A DNA stretch of 64,000 nt from Eunapius fragilis (GCA_963681505.1 OY811971.1:17438234-17502233), one strand, 5' to 3'; shown: positions 33,043 through 46,045, counted from the stretch's first letter. Notes: generated from the sequence alone by a model not told the origin. Numbers and translations are program-made.

Positions 33043-36000
33043 TTAGCTAAAATAATCTAGACTTGATTTCACCTTCTCCATTTCATGTAGAAAGGCATAG
33101 AACTGGTTCAGGGTGAGCTCTAATTGGAAGTAAGGTGCACATGCAGGTGTCACCATTTAGATATAAGTGCACCTACGAAAACTGCCAACTCCACCCCTCC
33201 CTCTCCCTCTTCAACGTACCCATAAACACGTCCTCTGTCCTTCCTCCCTTGTTCAGTACTAGCTTCAGCTGCAGGAAGCTGTTCCCTACTTTCTTCATGT
33301 CACTGTCAGCAGCTGTCACTGTAACAAAAATAAAAATAATAAAATAATGGAGGATGTGAAGCCATAGAAGCATTACTAGTGATGGTGCAGCAGTAGCTGG
33401 CTAGTTGTGGTAGCCATTGTTAGGTACAGACAATGACCATGCACATCTTATGGGATTCATCAGTTCACAATACAATTGTCATTTGTGTCCCCTACTCCAC
33501 TTGTACACACACACAGACACACACAAACACATCCACACACAGACACACACACACATTAGGGGCGGATACAGGATTTTCCAAAAGGGTGGGTTGAGATCCG
33601 CGATACGAGATGCTGGGGGGAGGGGGGGGGGGGGGGAGGGGGTGCCCACTTCAGGTCTGATACGAAAAGCAGGGGGGTGCTAGCAGTGCACTTAAGGCCC
33701 GATACGAAAAGCGGAGGGGGGGGACCGGAGGGGGGGACCGGGGGGCTGCTTAGCAGAAGAGGGGGAGGTACCTTATATAAAAGGGGGGATTGCAACCCCC
33801 AAACCCCCCCTCCCCCCCCTGGATTCGCCTCTGCACATACACACACACATACACACACACACACACACAGGAATAAGAAAAAAGCATACAATACAAGAGG
33901 CATTCATGAGGGGTGGGCTGGAGACCACAGAGATCATATGTCTGAACACCTTTGTACACACATGCTTACAATGTACACTGGGAATGTAGAGGTTATGGTA
34001 AGGAAGGCTGGGGAGGAGGTATGTGGTGGCCAGACCTCTCTAAGATGTTTTTTTCCAGGGGCATAAGGAGATGTACATAGGTGGAACAGGTGTTAATAAG
34101 GGTGTTCATAGGGGTGTAATAGGTGTTAATAAGGGCGTTCTTAGGGGTGTAACAGGTGTTAATAAGGGCGTTCTTACAAGGTGTTTACAACAGTGTGTTC
34201 ATGGAAAATCCATAACCCACAGATGGGACAGACAGGCTGGGGAAGAGGAATAGAAGGGACGGAGAAGAGGGACAGAAGGGCTGGGGAAGAGGGAGAGGGC
34301 GGGACCAATACCTCCAAATCTCCACTCCATATCCACCAGCTGGTTGACAGTCAGAGTCTGGCCAGCAGCTGCCCTCACCATGGAGCCGACACTACCCCGC
34401 CACTGAGAGAGAGGGGGAGAGGGAGGTGGGCTACATGACATTGATCTAACCACACTCCATATAAGGCCTGCATATGTTGGTTAGCAAGTGACAAGTTTAC
34501 AACATTGCATGCCCACATATGCCCTGCCTGTACATGTGTGTGTCCAGCTACATCACCTCAACCATGAGTGTAGGAGCAGCTAAGGCTCTTTATCCCCTCA
34601 GTACACTCCTGACCAACCACATAGTATTAGATTAGTAATACAATCAAACCATCAGACAGCACGCATTAAAAAAAAAAGGGTCAAAGAAAGTTGGTGGCAA
34701 GCAGATATGCAAATTAGCACAGTAACGAGGTCAAGGTTTAATAACTCGACATTAACATTGACATTACGTCAATGGATGTCTAGTCCATTCTAACGTAACG
34801 TCAACATATCTCAGGTCAGGTAATTGTTTGCAATTGTGACACCACTGCTGTGCTGGTGAAGTAATGTCACAAGTCCCAAACATATGCAGACGCAGAGTTA
34901 GGAAATTTCCTAGGTCCGCCTCTGATTTGGACGTCACTATCACCACAACACTTGGACACTATAATTGTATACACCCAGCTCACATGTGTGCATTTAGTGA
35001 AGTCCATTTTCCCATTGCAATCCTACAGTTGTTAAGTGTGTAAACATGTGCAAATCGTAGGGAGATTATGTCTATAGTGCTTGTGGGGTGTCCGTAGCGT
35101 TTTGAGTATATTATCCCTTTATAGGATTGTCAGTCTACCTGAATTTATAAATGTACAATAACCACAATACGCAAGTATTATTAGAATTTGACAGTTAAAA
35201 TCAAATAATTAAATCGACACAACACTGTAAGACAACTAATGATTAATAATTAATTTATACACTGTGGAATAACATCCATGAAAGTATGAAATAAATTTGA
35301 TTGGTGATTTACTAGTTAATATTCAAAACGACAATCAAACTTGAAAAAGCTAAATGACCACTACAATTTTACTTAATAACACACCATTACATAATGTGTT
35401 CCGAATTGGATAGTGTTTTTGACCAATTAGTGATGGTTATTAAAAATAACAGCTTCAACCTTAATAACCTTAAAGCAAATTATGTTCATAGATATTAATT
35501 AACTAGACATCTCTGATGTCCCACCCCCATATTTAGATCTTATTATTTAGTTATTTATTAGCAGTTATTGTCGATAACCATAATCTTGAATAACTTTTGA
35601 ATGCTTTGATTTATGAAGGTTTTGATACAATTACTTACATTAATTGAAGTGTAATTTGATTGTTCCTGAGTTTTAAAACAGTTGCCTTCTCTTGTGAATA
35701 CCCTGTATGCTACCAGGTACGTCATAGATCCATAAAGAAGAAATAACTGACTCTTAACGTGGTTTTTTTTATTTTAGGGATTTAGTTAGTGTATTATTGC
35801 TATGCAATATTATATGGGACAATGTCCCTTCTGAACTTTGTCCCTTCTGGACAGTGTCCCTTCTGGATAGTTTTTCAAGTTTTTGATTTTCCGTGAACTC
35901 CCAAGAGCTTCTATCAAATATGCATCCTAAATTCGACTACCTATCCTAAAGTTATTAGGCACTAAATTTATAATTAACCATATATATTTCAATGCGAGTA

Positions 36001-36907
36001 TTACTTTTCTTTTACTTGTCCTGGAAAATTTGATAAAGTATCATTAGGGTGATTTTGCTGGACACTGTTCCATATATTTAAATTCGACAGGAATTTAATA
36101 CTATAATTTCCAATGTGCATACGTACGTCTGCGTAACTTGTTTATATACTCGGCCTAGTGCCTATTGGTTGCTAGGTACGTACGCGTACCTAGGAACAAC
36201 CACCTCCCTCTAAAAAGTACATAACAACACGTACTTAGCGACCATGCTTGCCACAAAACCTACATGCCTGTACAGTAACAATTAATAAAGTAATGCTATT
36301 GTGGTGGTTCACTCTCAAGTCTCATAGTACAGGCCGAAAACTTGTAGTTACTAATAATTCCATATTTGTATTGTGTGGGCATGTTATAGAGATTGCGTAG
36401 TAGCCGTATATTAGAACAGGTGGTAAATTAAAAATAATCAGCAATTTTTCACGGGTGCAAGCTAGTAATTTGTAACTATTAAACAAGAGTGGTGGTCCCA
36501 TGGTAACACAGGGAATAAAAACCAATATTTTTTATGTCACTTCGGTTCCAAAGTGCATTGAGTTCATCCATGGCAACCCCCCCCCCCCCCACACACACAC
36601 ACACACACATATCGGGAAACAAATGTGTTACCTGTGTGGCCACCATACTGGAGTTCTGTTCTGACAGACCTGAAGGGTTATTCTAATTAAAGCACAAAAT
36701 AACCTTAACACAAATGCCCACTTACATTCATGTGCAAAACACACTTACCACATGCACACACACACACCCTCTCACACACAACTCACCCAGCAGTTGCATG
36801 TCCTCCTTTATATAGTTGGGGGACAGGTTTTGCTTGAGGGCAGCCTTAAAATAGTGATGCTGCTGTCAAGGTAACGTCTTGGGTAGGAGGGACACACGCG
36901 CGCGCAC

Positions 36908-36978
<71 letters not shown>

Positions 36979-37412
36979 GTATTGAGGATATTACTAGAAC
37001 AGATTTCACTAGGTTCTTTAGAGCGCTGAGTCCTAGCGAGTGCTTCGAAGCAATCTCCTCTAACTGAGAAAGAAACTGCGCAGACTTTTAATAGTACGCG
37101 GAGAGTTACATAAAGACGAGGAAAAAGGCTGTCACACAGGAGTTGCTTCGGTGAAGAACGTTGCACAAACGTACTTACCTGCTGGGGGTCCATCAAGAAG
37201 CCGAAAACGAGTCCACATATCTGAGCAAACGCCTGGAACGGAGGGGCAGTGACGGGAGCAAGCGAGTCGCACAAAGGCACAATAAACATACACGGTGGGC
37301 TTCAGTTGGAGATAGAAGTGACGGGGCCTACCTCATCGCTCAACTTATTTAGGTTGCCAAAGTCCACGCTCAACTGTTCTTCAGGGGCCTCTCCGCTAAC
37401 GTGAAGAGCCAT
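33043..37412 (-). CDS. COMMD7: COMMD7 homologue, complete eight-exon gene
   Basis: Exons on minus, in order: 37332-37412, 37179-37232, 36995-37063, 36787-36859, 36632-36669, 34312-34402, 33220-33318 and 33043-33119. All splice sites are GT-AG and all phases agree, giving 193 aa plus TAA (human 200). The start ATG (MALHVSGEAPEE) opens exon 1. Family landmarks are GLSALKNLVKSVL, QTLTVNQLVDMEWRFG, KVGNSFLQLKLVL, then the COMM-domain end ELTLNQFYAFLHEMEKVKSS. COMMD7 is part of the Commander/CCC complex for endosomal recycling and is reported to modulate NF-kB. The exon 3/exon 4 junction has alternatives a few bases away. Intron 5 (34403-36631) holds repeats. Confidence 0.95.
33557..33833. mobile_element. 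hAT-like MITE in COMMD7 intron 6
   Basis: Ends ggggcggatacagg and cctggattcgcctctg, matching the termini at 30129 and 51515. The interior is G-rich with repeated gatacgaaaagc blocks. It is flanked on both sides by CA-rich DNA, so the target duplication cannot be read. Confidence 0.65.
34084..34178. repeat. 33-bp tandem repeat, three copies
   Basis: The unit aggtgttaataagggcgttc plus ttaggggtgtaac is repeated almost exactly, within COMMD7 intron 6. Confidence 0.85.
35945..36085. repeat. Dispersed repeat family C, copy 1
   Basis: Matches 63270-63400 over about 125 bases (ttaggcact, attacttttcttt, cttgtcctggaa, tttgataaagtatcat, agggtgattttgctgg). The last part also recurs at 7266-7290. Confidence 0.7.
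36099..36466. repeat. Dispersed repeat, copy 2 of the 6270-6888 family
   Basis: Shorter copy lacking the 96-bp hairpin, ending at the same gctagt. It lies in COMMD7 intron 5. Confidence 0.6.
36911..36976. repeat. (CA)n microsatellite in COMMD7 intron 3
   Basis: About 32 CA units, starting some 20 bases after the likely donor of exon 3. Confidence 0.95.
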
Positions 37413-38223
37413 TTGTTTGGCTACAGGAGTGGGCGTGGCTAGAAAATCCTATTCCAATTACGTCAGCAGTTTCAGCTTGTGTACGTTTGTGTTAAAAGGG
37501 GGCGTGCGTACGTGCGTGCAGAACATGCCAGTTAAGTCATCGGTGGATTCTATTAGTATCAATTCGACTGGCTCTGCAACATGCACCTTTTTATCATATC
37601 CATGTATATGTAAGTAGTGGTTTTTGTGTCATGCAGACCCAAAGGTGGTGGTGGCAGATAATGGATCAAGCATGTTTGTTATTTTAATAGGTATGAATGA
37701 ACATTTTAAATAACATCGATTTAGGATAGTAAATGTATATTGATTGCAAATTTTGCTTGCATGCATATCACATGCATACATAAATTTTAGGGTCTATTGT
37801 GGTAGTATCACTTAGTTATCATTAAAACACTGAAACTAATTTATTTCGACCGAGGAAGTATATTGATTATAGGTTATACTATAGTTAAACATCTAACGTT
37901 CCTCCAAGCATTATTTTTAGGTCAGCTGTACAGCAAGCCAATGTGGTGTCATCATGAATGCCCATGCAGGCAATACTCTGAACAGAATCATGAGTTCATC
38001 TAACTTCAGGTTATACAATTACTTTCTGTGATTATGCCCAATAGCAATCAGTATGTCTAAATAAGCAAAAGTTCTAATTCCACAACAAGAGTTTATGCAC
38101 TGTGTGCAAAGTGTTTATCTTACTTTCCAATAAGTACTCATATACAATGGCATGTAGCCATTTAAAGATTTTTTTGAATAAATGCCAACTGAATGCATTG
38201 GTGAGTACTGAAATTACACATAC
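37413..38223. other. COMMD7 promoter side and intergenic DNA
   Basis: No gene recognised. It should hold the COMMD7 promoter and the 3' part of the minus-strand gene above 38.2 kb, whose remaining exons were not found. Confidence 0.5.
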
Positions 38224-39266
38224 CAGAATCAGCAGCCACCAGAGGGAAATTAGTTGTTAAGCTGAAGAACATCTTCACACCTCCAACAACAGAGTCAAGG
38301 CAATTTGTAGAGTTACCAATGTTAGTGGCCGCTGCCTTGCAGTAGTACATCTGACCACTGGTGAGGCCACCAAGGTCCACAGTCACCTCTGTGCCTCTGG
38401 TAGAGGAGATGTTGTGTACACTTGTGTCAGGAGGGACAGAGGGATCAGTACTGCAGCACACCATGCAGTAGAAGGACTGATTGTTCAGGAATGAACAGCC
38501 AATGGTTGTGGTAGCTAGAGTATTTCAGAAGTGATGCATTTCGAAACACAGCATTCAGGGTATCTGTGCATGTAGTGGTATGCAAAGGTATGCAAAGTCC
38601 TACTAATGAATGATATAAATGGCGAAGTACTTATTTTATGTGATATTTTAATATCATGCGTATGACATAATGCATTTTGCAATGTAAAGTAAACCACAAA
38701 GTTTTAGCGAAGTATGTTTTTTTAAAATGATCATTAAATACTTTTGGATCTGCTGCAATTAATATTTATCCAGGATTTACCAAAATCTGATAAAGTTCTG
38801 ATGGGCATGCAAAGTTCTACAAATGAATGATACAAATAGCTAACCACTTATAATTTAAATGAATGCCTATGATATAATGCATTTTGAAATGAAAAGTAAG
38901 CCATAAAATTTTAGCAAAGTATTTAAATATATTTGGATCTGCTGCAGAATAAATACGCAGCATTTATAGCAATATTTGCATATGTGCCCTGTACACTTAT
39001 ATCACAATCTGATGTAGTTCTGATTTGCATGATAATTATTAATAAAGTCATAAGGTGAATTACTCACATTGATTTGTTGTGCTGTTCTGCGCTACATCTC
39101 CATTTATGGATGTCATCCATCACAATGGTGACATTGGTAACCATGACTGTGACTTGTTGGACATACATGTAGTAGCAGGGTACGTTGGAACAAGTAGAAC
39201 AGCCTTGGCCAATAACAGAGGTACCGTCACTGACAGCCTTCACTGTGTACATGATCAATTGCTTTT
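38224..39266 (-). CDS. Extracellular-type protein, two exons (partial)
   Basis: Exon 38224-38514 (97 codons, phase 1-1, ctag acceptor, gtatgt donor) encodes GCSFLNNQSFYCMVCC, then a beta-sandwich-like stretch with LGGLTSGQMYYCKAAATN, which resembles the end of a fibronectin type III repeat. Exon 39068-39266 encodes KQLIMYTVKAVSDGTSV, GCSTCSNVPCYYMYV and VTVMVTNVTIVMDD, with a gtgagt donor. The donor phase (2) does not match the next acceptor (1), so an exon between them is missing or unrecognised. Paired cysteines and a symmetric phase-1 exon suit a secreted or receptor ectodomain. The family is unknown. Confidence 0.5.
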
Positions 39267-39411
39267 CTAGAGAGGTCAAAAGGTCTATTTAATGTCTATC
39301 TGCGCAAGCATTACGTTCCCCAGGGGTAATGCGTATAACATTATACATTACAATGTAGCAAAATTATACTACTCATATGCTCCTTAGTGCTACATGTAAA
39401 AGTGCATAGTT

Positions 39412-41458
39412 TTAGAGTTCAGGTATGCCACGCTCCCTATGCCAATCCATGCAGCAAGAGCCTCTATCTGATGACATTCCACATACAGTCACTATTAAAC
39501 CTTCAGGAGGTCGACTGCATGTTGAGCAGAAGTCGTGGCCATTGTTCTGGTCTTTGAACACACGTACACACACCAGGCACTTTCTCCTAGCCCCTCCAGC
39601 ACTGCCCTGCTTTGACTCATACTGGTGTAGTGTGGTCAGGGGCATAAAGAGATGAGCTGTATCTGTAGATGCACTTTCAGATTGTTGTGGTGACCTTAGG
39701 GACCTAGTATGGGGCGACACTGGAACACCATATGTATTGGTAATGAGAGACAGTGACAATCTCTCTGTGAATGTGCGGTGTTCCATGCTTTTACCATCTA
39801 AATGAAGGGCTGAATACAATAGGAAGGCATCCACCTCCACCATTCCCAAAATGCTTGCAAAGACACGGTGATGCCATTTCCAATTGCCCCCCCCAAGCTT
39901 CCTCAAGTGCCAGTGAACCCTGGCGAAGGTGGTTATGTACATCAATCTTGTTAGCACTATCAAAGTATTCTTCTACTAGCTTCGGTCTTTTCACAGTCTT
40001 GTATAATATCTCTGATGACTCTCCATCTTCAGACACACGGTGTCTTTTCTTCGTGTGTGGCTGGCTTTCCACTGTTGTCCCACATGTTCACAAGAACCTT
40101 TTTAGTGTCTTATCTTTCCAGCCCAGTGCAATCATTGGGACACCTTCAATTGTTGCAGTTGCAGCATGGTGGTCACCCCTCTGGTACTGACAATTGTCCA
40201 AGTACTTTGCAGGGAACTCTTTAGTTGCCCCTTTCACGATGACCTGTAAGAACAAGCCTCTTTTTCCCAGCAATACAGCCGCTGTTGTACTAGTGAATGC
40301 AGAGTCTGCCCTAACTATCCGATGGCTTCCGAAGTAGGGCTCACATAACCGAAGCAACCATGCTGTGCCAGCAGGGAGTGCTGACCAGTCTTTGTCTGCC
40401 ATATCACTTTTCTTTTCTTGTATCTCGAATCTCAGCATGACACCAGTCACACCATCAGCAAGGTTTTTAAACTCTGTGCCAACACCTTTTGGCTTGCGAA
40501 TTATCTTTTGGGTGTGTGGGAGAGCATCTGGCATATCATCTGGCTTTCTACTAATCCAGGATGCAAAAGACTCATCTACAACAAGACAGCTCGAAGGACG
40601 AACCTTATCAAGCCTGCGCTGACTGAAAGTATCAACAAGTGTGCGAACTGGGTGCCACCTGTCACTTTCTTTGAAAGTTGAAGGATCATGAAAAGTCAAA
40701 TGACGGAGAACAGTTTCGAACCTTCTTTGCCCCATACCAAATCAATTTCCCCATGCTGGAGCAGGAAGGAGGCTATCTTCACTGTTTTCAACACTCCAAT
40801 ACTTGCGACGGTCCCCATATGGATGCACAGTCATGCCATACAAAAACCCAAGCACCTTCAGTACCTCCTGCGGTGATGTTTCTGCCTGCCCAGCATCTTT
40901 CAGCACTGTTGATGTCCAAAATGCAAAATCAGCCAGCATATGGGTTGGAAACATCATCAGGAAAAAGTCATACACAGATCTACTGGAAATGTGTGCACCA
41001 TCTCCCCACAGAATCCTCATGCTGTGATGATCTCCATCGAAGTGGTTAGCAGTGATGGCATCAACTGCTGTCCATTGTATTCCATCCACAATGAGCGGAT
41101 TATCGGAAGGGTCGGGTCTTGCTAGAGTATCTTCAATAACGGGGTTCTCTTCAGGAGCATCATCTGAAGACTCATTTTTATCTTCATCGTCGCTCGAACT
41201 GTTCATATCGTCATCTTCAGGCTCGAGATCGTGTGTCTCACGAATGAGACTGCGAGCGTTCAGTAACATATCGATCTCAGGTTTGTCCCACCTTACGCGC
41301 CATTTTGCCGACGGTCCTGCTCCTACCATTTCAGTTACCTTTCCACGCAATTGGACCTTAGATGCCTGTTTCCCAAACTCGGCTGTAGCTTTTCTGGCGC
41401 CAAGAACCTTTGTAGCATTTGCGCACACTCTATCTCCAACACTCAAACCCTTCGCCAT
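39412..41458 (-). pseudogene. piggyBac-type transposase (DDE_Tnp_1_7), broken
   Basis: Length about 680 codons from ATG 41458 (MAKGLSVGDRVC). The N-terminal module contains KWRVRWDKPE and an acidic run (EPEDDDMNSSSDDED), then the transposase core: VVDESFASWISR (first Asp), RIVRADSAFTSTTAA (second Asp), and KRPKLVEEYFDSANKIDVHN. A C-terminal Cys-rich ribbon follows (CLVCVRVF, then FCSTCS). Two in-frame TGA stops (near 40742 and 40088) and one frameshift at a C8 run near 39889 inactivate it. Such enzymes cut and paste at TTAA sites. Confidence 0.85.
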
Positions 41459-42014
41459 TATCGTCACGTACAAGGAACAAAAGAAGCATAGCGCAATGCG
41501 CAGATACACAACCAGTTCTCCACACTTCTGAATCTCACCTGATTTAAAGATCTCGTGCGTTACGGCTGTGATATTACGGACGTAACGGAGGTGATTTCCC
41601 AAAGGGTCCGATTCAGACATTATATGTGCGGTCTGAATCACCTGGATTATTATAACCATTGCTAGTTACTATTAATTTGAACTTAACAAACGATACACGG
41701 CTGGTTTTCACCTCTGAATCGCATGCTTGATCACGTGACCGCGATTGTGTCCGAGAAAGCGAGCCTTTATTGCCCAATCGCCATCGTGTAAGCTTGGATT
41801 CGAGTTCAGAAACAAGTATTTGCGTCATCTGAAGGCGGCTGGTTACGAAGCATACCTGGAGCAAAATAGGCGAAGAAACAAACACAGCCGTGTTAGTGCC
41901 TCCACATGTACAGATTGTGGTTCAACCTCCTTTTGCCACACAGGGTGAATCCTGCTCTAGTAAGTAGCAGTGTAATGAGATTTTGGACACATTTTTTTGC
42001 GAATTTATAGGCCT

Positions 42015-42132
42015 AGGCGACGATTTCGAAGGTGCTGTCGTCGAGAATACTCTACCGGCTGTAGTCAGTTCCGAAAGAGAAGAGACTCTACCAGCTGTAG
42101 TCAGTTCCGAAAGAGAAGAGAGTGCTGTTGGT
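42015..42132 (+). pseudogene. Exon with a 36-bp internal duplication
   Basis: Between a tttatag acceptor and a gtaagat donor, the frame encodes two copies of TLPAVVSSEREE. The DNA repeat is nearly perfect. Probably the start of the plus-strand transposon gene that continues downstream; an earlier candidate piece lies at 41790-41957. Confidence 0.45.
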
Positions 42133-42297
42133 AAGATAACCATTGCACTTAAGTAAACGTGTTCTTTGTATACTATTATGGTAGATTGTAAGTGCTACTT
42201 TTATATTCAGATGGCCCTTACCCAGTTATTCATTTCATGTCAAGGTTGATGTTTGCACTGGTCTCCAAGGCATAATTTCTTTAATTTCAAAACACAT

Positions 42298-43786
42298 AGG
42301 GCTACACCAGCGGAGGTTTTGCATACTCTAACTCTGGGCCCTTACAAGTATCTACTTAGATTCCGGGATGGCTCAGTTTTCACCACAGCAATACAAAGAG
42401 GTTTTGGCTTGCATTAACTCATTTAACTTCTCTGGTCAGCTCTCTCAGGAGATATCTCTAAGTACTACTATAAATCATTTGTGGGGCGTGATTTCAAAAC
42501 TTTGGCACAACTAGCACACTGTGTTTCCACCATTGTTAACACCTAGTGAAGCAGAAGTATGGTTGGCTCTTTCAAAGGTATGTGTTACACATTTATGTAT
42601 GTGTCTTCATTTGTATCGTCTGTCAGGTGTTCAAGCGGGTATAATTGTGAGAAGTTTACATCATGAAGTCTGTGTTGTTTTGAATTTGCTCGAGCCACTG
42701 ATAGACACTGTCCAGAGCTGAGGGAAAAGCTCAAAATCCATCTCCTTCATCTACCTGATCACATGCTTCAGTTTGGACCTGCATCAGGGTTTAACACCTA
42801 AAGGTAAGACTTAATTCTGGCTCAGAGTCTGTGACATTACTAATCATTCTTTAGATGTGAGAGCTATAATGGTGCGATCAGGTCTCGTAACACATACGGC
42901 AATAAATATGCTCCGAGCAAAGACATTGCCAACAGTTTTGCAATCCAGGAGAGCATACGATTTTTCTGTTCAGGAGGTCGTTTTGATCCATCAGAAATGC
43001 AGTGAGTATTGGTTTTGCCATTTATTTTTAATAATGACTCCTCATCAGGTGTGGTGATGGCCTGCTACAGTTATATCAGTCAGCAGAAGTTGTTGAGTTC
43101 CTGACGGGACGGTTACCTACTAGTGATACAGCCATCTGTAGTCATGGGGCACTTCGTAAGGTATTCAGTTGGCTTTCGTTTTCATTGTGTTGCTACATTA
43201 TGGTGATACTCTGCAACCTTAGATCAGTGTATGTAAGCCAACTAAGTTGGGATCTGTGTTGCTTCAAGTACATGGACTTGGGGAGATGTCTGTCACAACT
43301 CTGATAGATGAACGTATGTTGACTACTGACCTGCAAATTAAGTCATGTCACCTGGGGCAAAGCAACAGTGACAGCTGAATGTGACACTGTTAATGTGGGT
43401 GACTTTGTGCTCAATAATGACAGAGCTGGGTCTCCAGTAAGTCCTCCAGATAGTGTATTCATTATTACATGTGCAGTACTATAGATGGAGGTAGGGATCC
43501 TACTGAGCTAACAGCACCCGCTACTACATATGGATCGTGAAATGGCCAGTGGACAGCCATGCCTCAACGAGTTTGATTGCCCACTTCTGATGCTTACAAA
43601 GGTCCTTCAGGTCATTTCTCCTACAGCCATCGTTCGTGCTGTTTCAGTGGTTCATCAGTGCACTCAACATGTGTTGTGGATTTCATGCGTATTGCTACCA
43701 GGACAGAACGACAGGGAGCAACTGAAAACAAACTGCGTTTAAAACATGACTGGAGTAATACTATGTTTTGTTATAATGTTTACTGA
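42298..43786 (+). pseudogene. Multi-exon transposon gene, C-terminal region, broken
   Basis: Protein-like exons on plus: ATPAEVLHTLTLGPYKYLLR (42301), KSFVGRDFKTLAQLAHC (about 42470), KLKIHLLHLPDHMLQFGPAS (about 42732), CESYNGAIRSRNTYGNKYAP then SKDIANSFAIQESIRFF (42856-42970), GDGLLQLYQSAEVVEF (43050) and TERQGATENKLRLKHDW near the end. GT-AG borders are seen at 42806/42855 and before 43028. A TAA interrupts the frame near 42799. The 'LH.L.LGP.KYL' and 'FGPA..F...E.YN..IR.R' signature belongs, to my knowledge, to a protein family common in eukaryotic transposons (possibly KDZ-like); the name is not certain. Confidence 0.6.
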
Positions 43787-44449
43787 ATTGCAAATGATGT
43801 TTTGACATAAAAGCGAAAAATATAAAAACATATGAATGCGCTCAATAAGGGATACGGTATACTTTGAACTTCGTTGATGATTCATCAGCTATACGGACAT
43901 GAATCAGGTGCGGTTGATAATGATTCACCCGAGATAATTTAAGAAGCGTATCACCGCGCTGCCAAAAGGATCTGATTCGCCCGCGTGCTAATAGAGACGT
44001 TACGCAAGCGTTAACAGCTCTGATTCGTTGTAAAAAAACTGGCCGTGTATCACAATCACTTTTTAACCTCAGGCGGATGTTGGGATCAGATAATAATGCC
44101 ACACAGTGGAAAATTTGTGCGTAGCCATTATTTCTAGTGAGAGTCAGAGGGCAGCAAATGTGCGTTACCCTTGGGGACGTTCGTTCCCCAAGGGTAACGC
44201 GTGATCATTTAAACATTAATGTAAGTAATTGAAGTGCTCAATTCTTACCATAGGATTCCATCTAATCTCAAGATGGAGACTCTTAGTAGTGTTGAATACG
44301 TATGCTGTTTCTATTGTCAATGGAGGGACTTGGCCTATAATATGAATGGTTATTGCACACATCAGTATCACTTCAGGTCATACATGTTTACATGCTGATG
44401 TGTTTTAAATAAGTGGCAGCGGCTGAAAAGCTTTCCCGTCAGACGCCTT

Positions 44450-44540
44450 GCTTAATTCCTTGCGTTTTACAACACTATAGTCTTGGACCATTCCTATACA
44501 CCACCAACTTTCTCGTAGAGAATGTTTAAGTACTCGTGTT
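44450..44540. repeat. Dispersed repeat family B, copy 3
   Basis: Shares ttacaaca, attcctatacaccaccaact and ttctcgtagagaatg with the copies at 9553 and 29925. Confidence 0.6.
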
Positions 44541-45830
44541 AATAAAAACTGCCTTTGAATTGTCGTAATATTAAACCTCTATCGTACTTTCAATCAATAA
44601 ATTCATAGATAATTTAGCAATCACTTCGCAGATCACGTGCCTTTTCATCGATGCTGTCTTAAGCGTAAAGTGGTTTACATTCAAAGTTCTAGGGTGGGTA
44701 ACCGGTTATCATTATTCGGGTTATTAGGATATTCGCAAAAATATATCCGTTAGAATACCAAATCGGCAAGTATTATTCGGAAAAATCGGTTATTGGTTAT
44801 TTTATATTAGAAATAACTGGTTTATGTTCTCTGATCGGAGGTACTTATAGGTATTCGTTTCACAATTCTCGTTCATTGTTCAAATACCTGTAATATCCGG
44901 ATATCCTCGGGAATTATGTATCGCATAATTAGAGTTCTAATTCTCAACGTTTGTTCAATATTAACAAGTCAACCATGCACAGGGTGTGTCTCAGCAGACA
45001 TATAAGCAATGGCGCCGCGAAGCCTATCAGGTCCTCTCGGGCCTGATAGGCTTCGCCCCATGCAGAGAATATAGACAGAACTTATATTTGCATACTACAT
45101 GTATAAGGCTGTAAGAAAACCTTCGATAACAAAATTGACAAAACCTATTCGGGAAAATCGATTTTTTTTCTTCGGAAAACCGATATTCAGATCAGAATTG
45201 ACCTGAAAAATTGATTAGCTTTTTTTTTTTTTTAACTATTCGAAAAAACCAATTTTCATTCTTTAGGTGAGGTTACACACCCTAAAATTTCAAACCTATC
45301 ATCACAAACCTTGATAAAGTATTGTCGAAGGCGAATAATTTGGCGTTTCCTGCGCTGGTAAACAGCAATGAGCGTGCGACTCAGAATCAAACTAATTCTT
45401 CTGCAAACACCGTACCGTGAGTGTATGACACAGAGTACGCGACAAAGAAAGCCTTATATAGCTCCTTGCATTGTATGCACGTGAAGATAACAACAGGACG
45501 CAAAGTCTGCAAAGTGAACATATTACACTTAACCCACATTGAGATGAAGTCAGAATCGTGATTGCTTTACAACCTTACCGCTGCCAGTGAATGAACTACC
45601 TCAGCTATTACAATATTGTATAGAGAACTTAACGGATGAAAATGCATATTGAATGAATTGAGGACGTGGCTGGTCCTCAATTGACGGTTAAAGGGTTTGC
45701 ATACCTTTCCGATTGTGGATTAAACAAACGGGCCTCTTAAAAATTACCGTCGCATTGAGGGCTTGGGGCATGCGCACGTTTCGTACCAGGGTTCCCGAAG
45801 GCCAGCCCGGCCTGCCAGGTCGGCCTGCAG
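44541..45830. other. A/T-rich spacer with a 40-bp hairpin
   Basis: The hairpin at 45017-45056 has two exact 15-base arms (gcgaagcctatcagg) and a 10-base loop. Nearby, degenerate gttattcgg/cggttat repeats (44700-44830) are visible. No gene. Confidence 0.6.
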
Positions 45831-46045
45831 TGGCGTAGGAAGGGAATAAAAAGTGCAGCGGCCAAAGTTAAATGGCGGAGTCCCCCGGGGAGGGTGCGGG
45901 AGGGGGGTGCCCCTCCCGCCCAGCCAATGGGGGAGCGCTGTAAGCTCCCCCATGGGGGTCTGGGGCTCCGCCCCAGAAGCCAACGCTTTTTGCGTAGAAG
46001 AACACCCCCCAAAACGCTCTTGTTTTTAAGTGAAAACATTATTCC
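45831..46045. mobile_element. Truncated element with a CAGTGGCG-type end
   Basis: Starts gcagtggcgtaggaag, like the other hAT-type ends. The G/C-rich interior has self-complementary blocks (gcccctcccgcccagcc; agctcccccatgggggt). No right terminus was found. Confidence 0.4.

Larger units (their letters stand above)
39308..44200. mobile_element. Candidate composite element with palindromic ends
   Basis: A 25-bp palindrome gcattac..ggtaatgc (39308-39332) and a related 39-bp palindrome gcgttaccc..gggtaacgc (44162-44200) bound 4.9 kb. The region holds two divergent transposon genes: a piggyBac-type transposase (minus) and a multi-exon gene (plus). The inner halves are inverse matches (about 16 of 20 bases). 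No target duplication was recognised, so the two palindromes could instead be independent elements. Confidence 0.4.
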
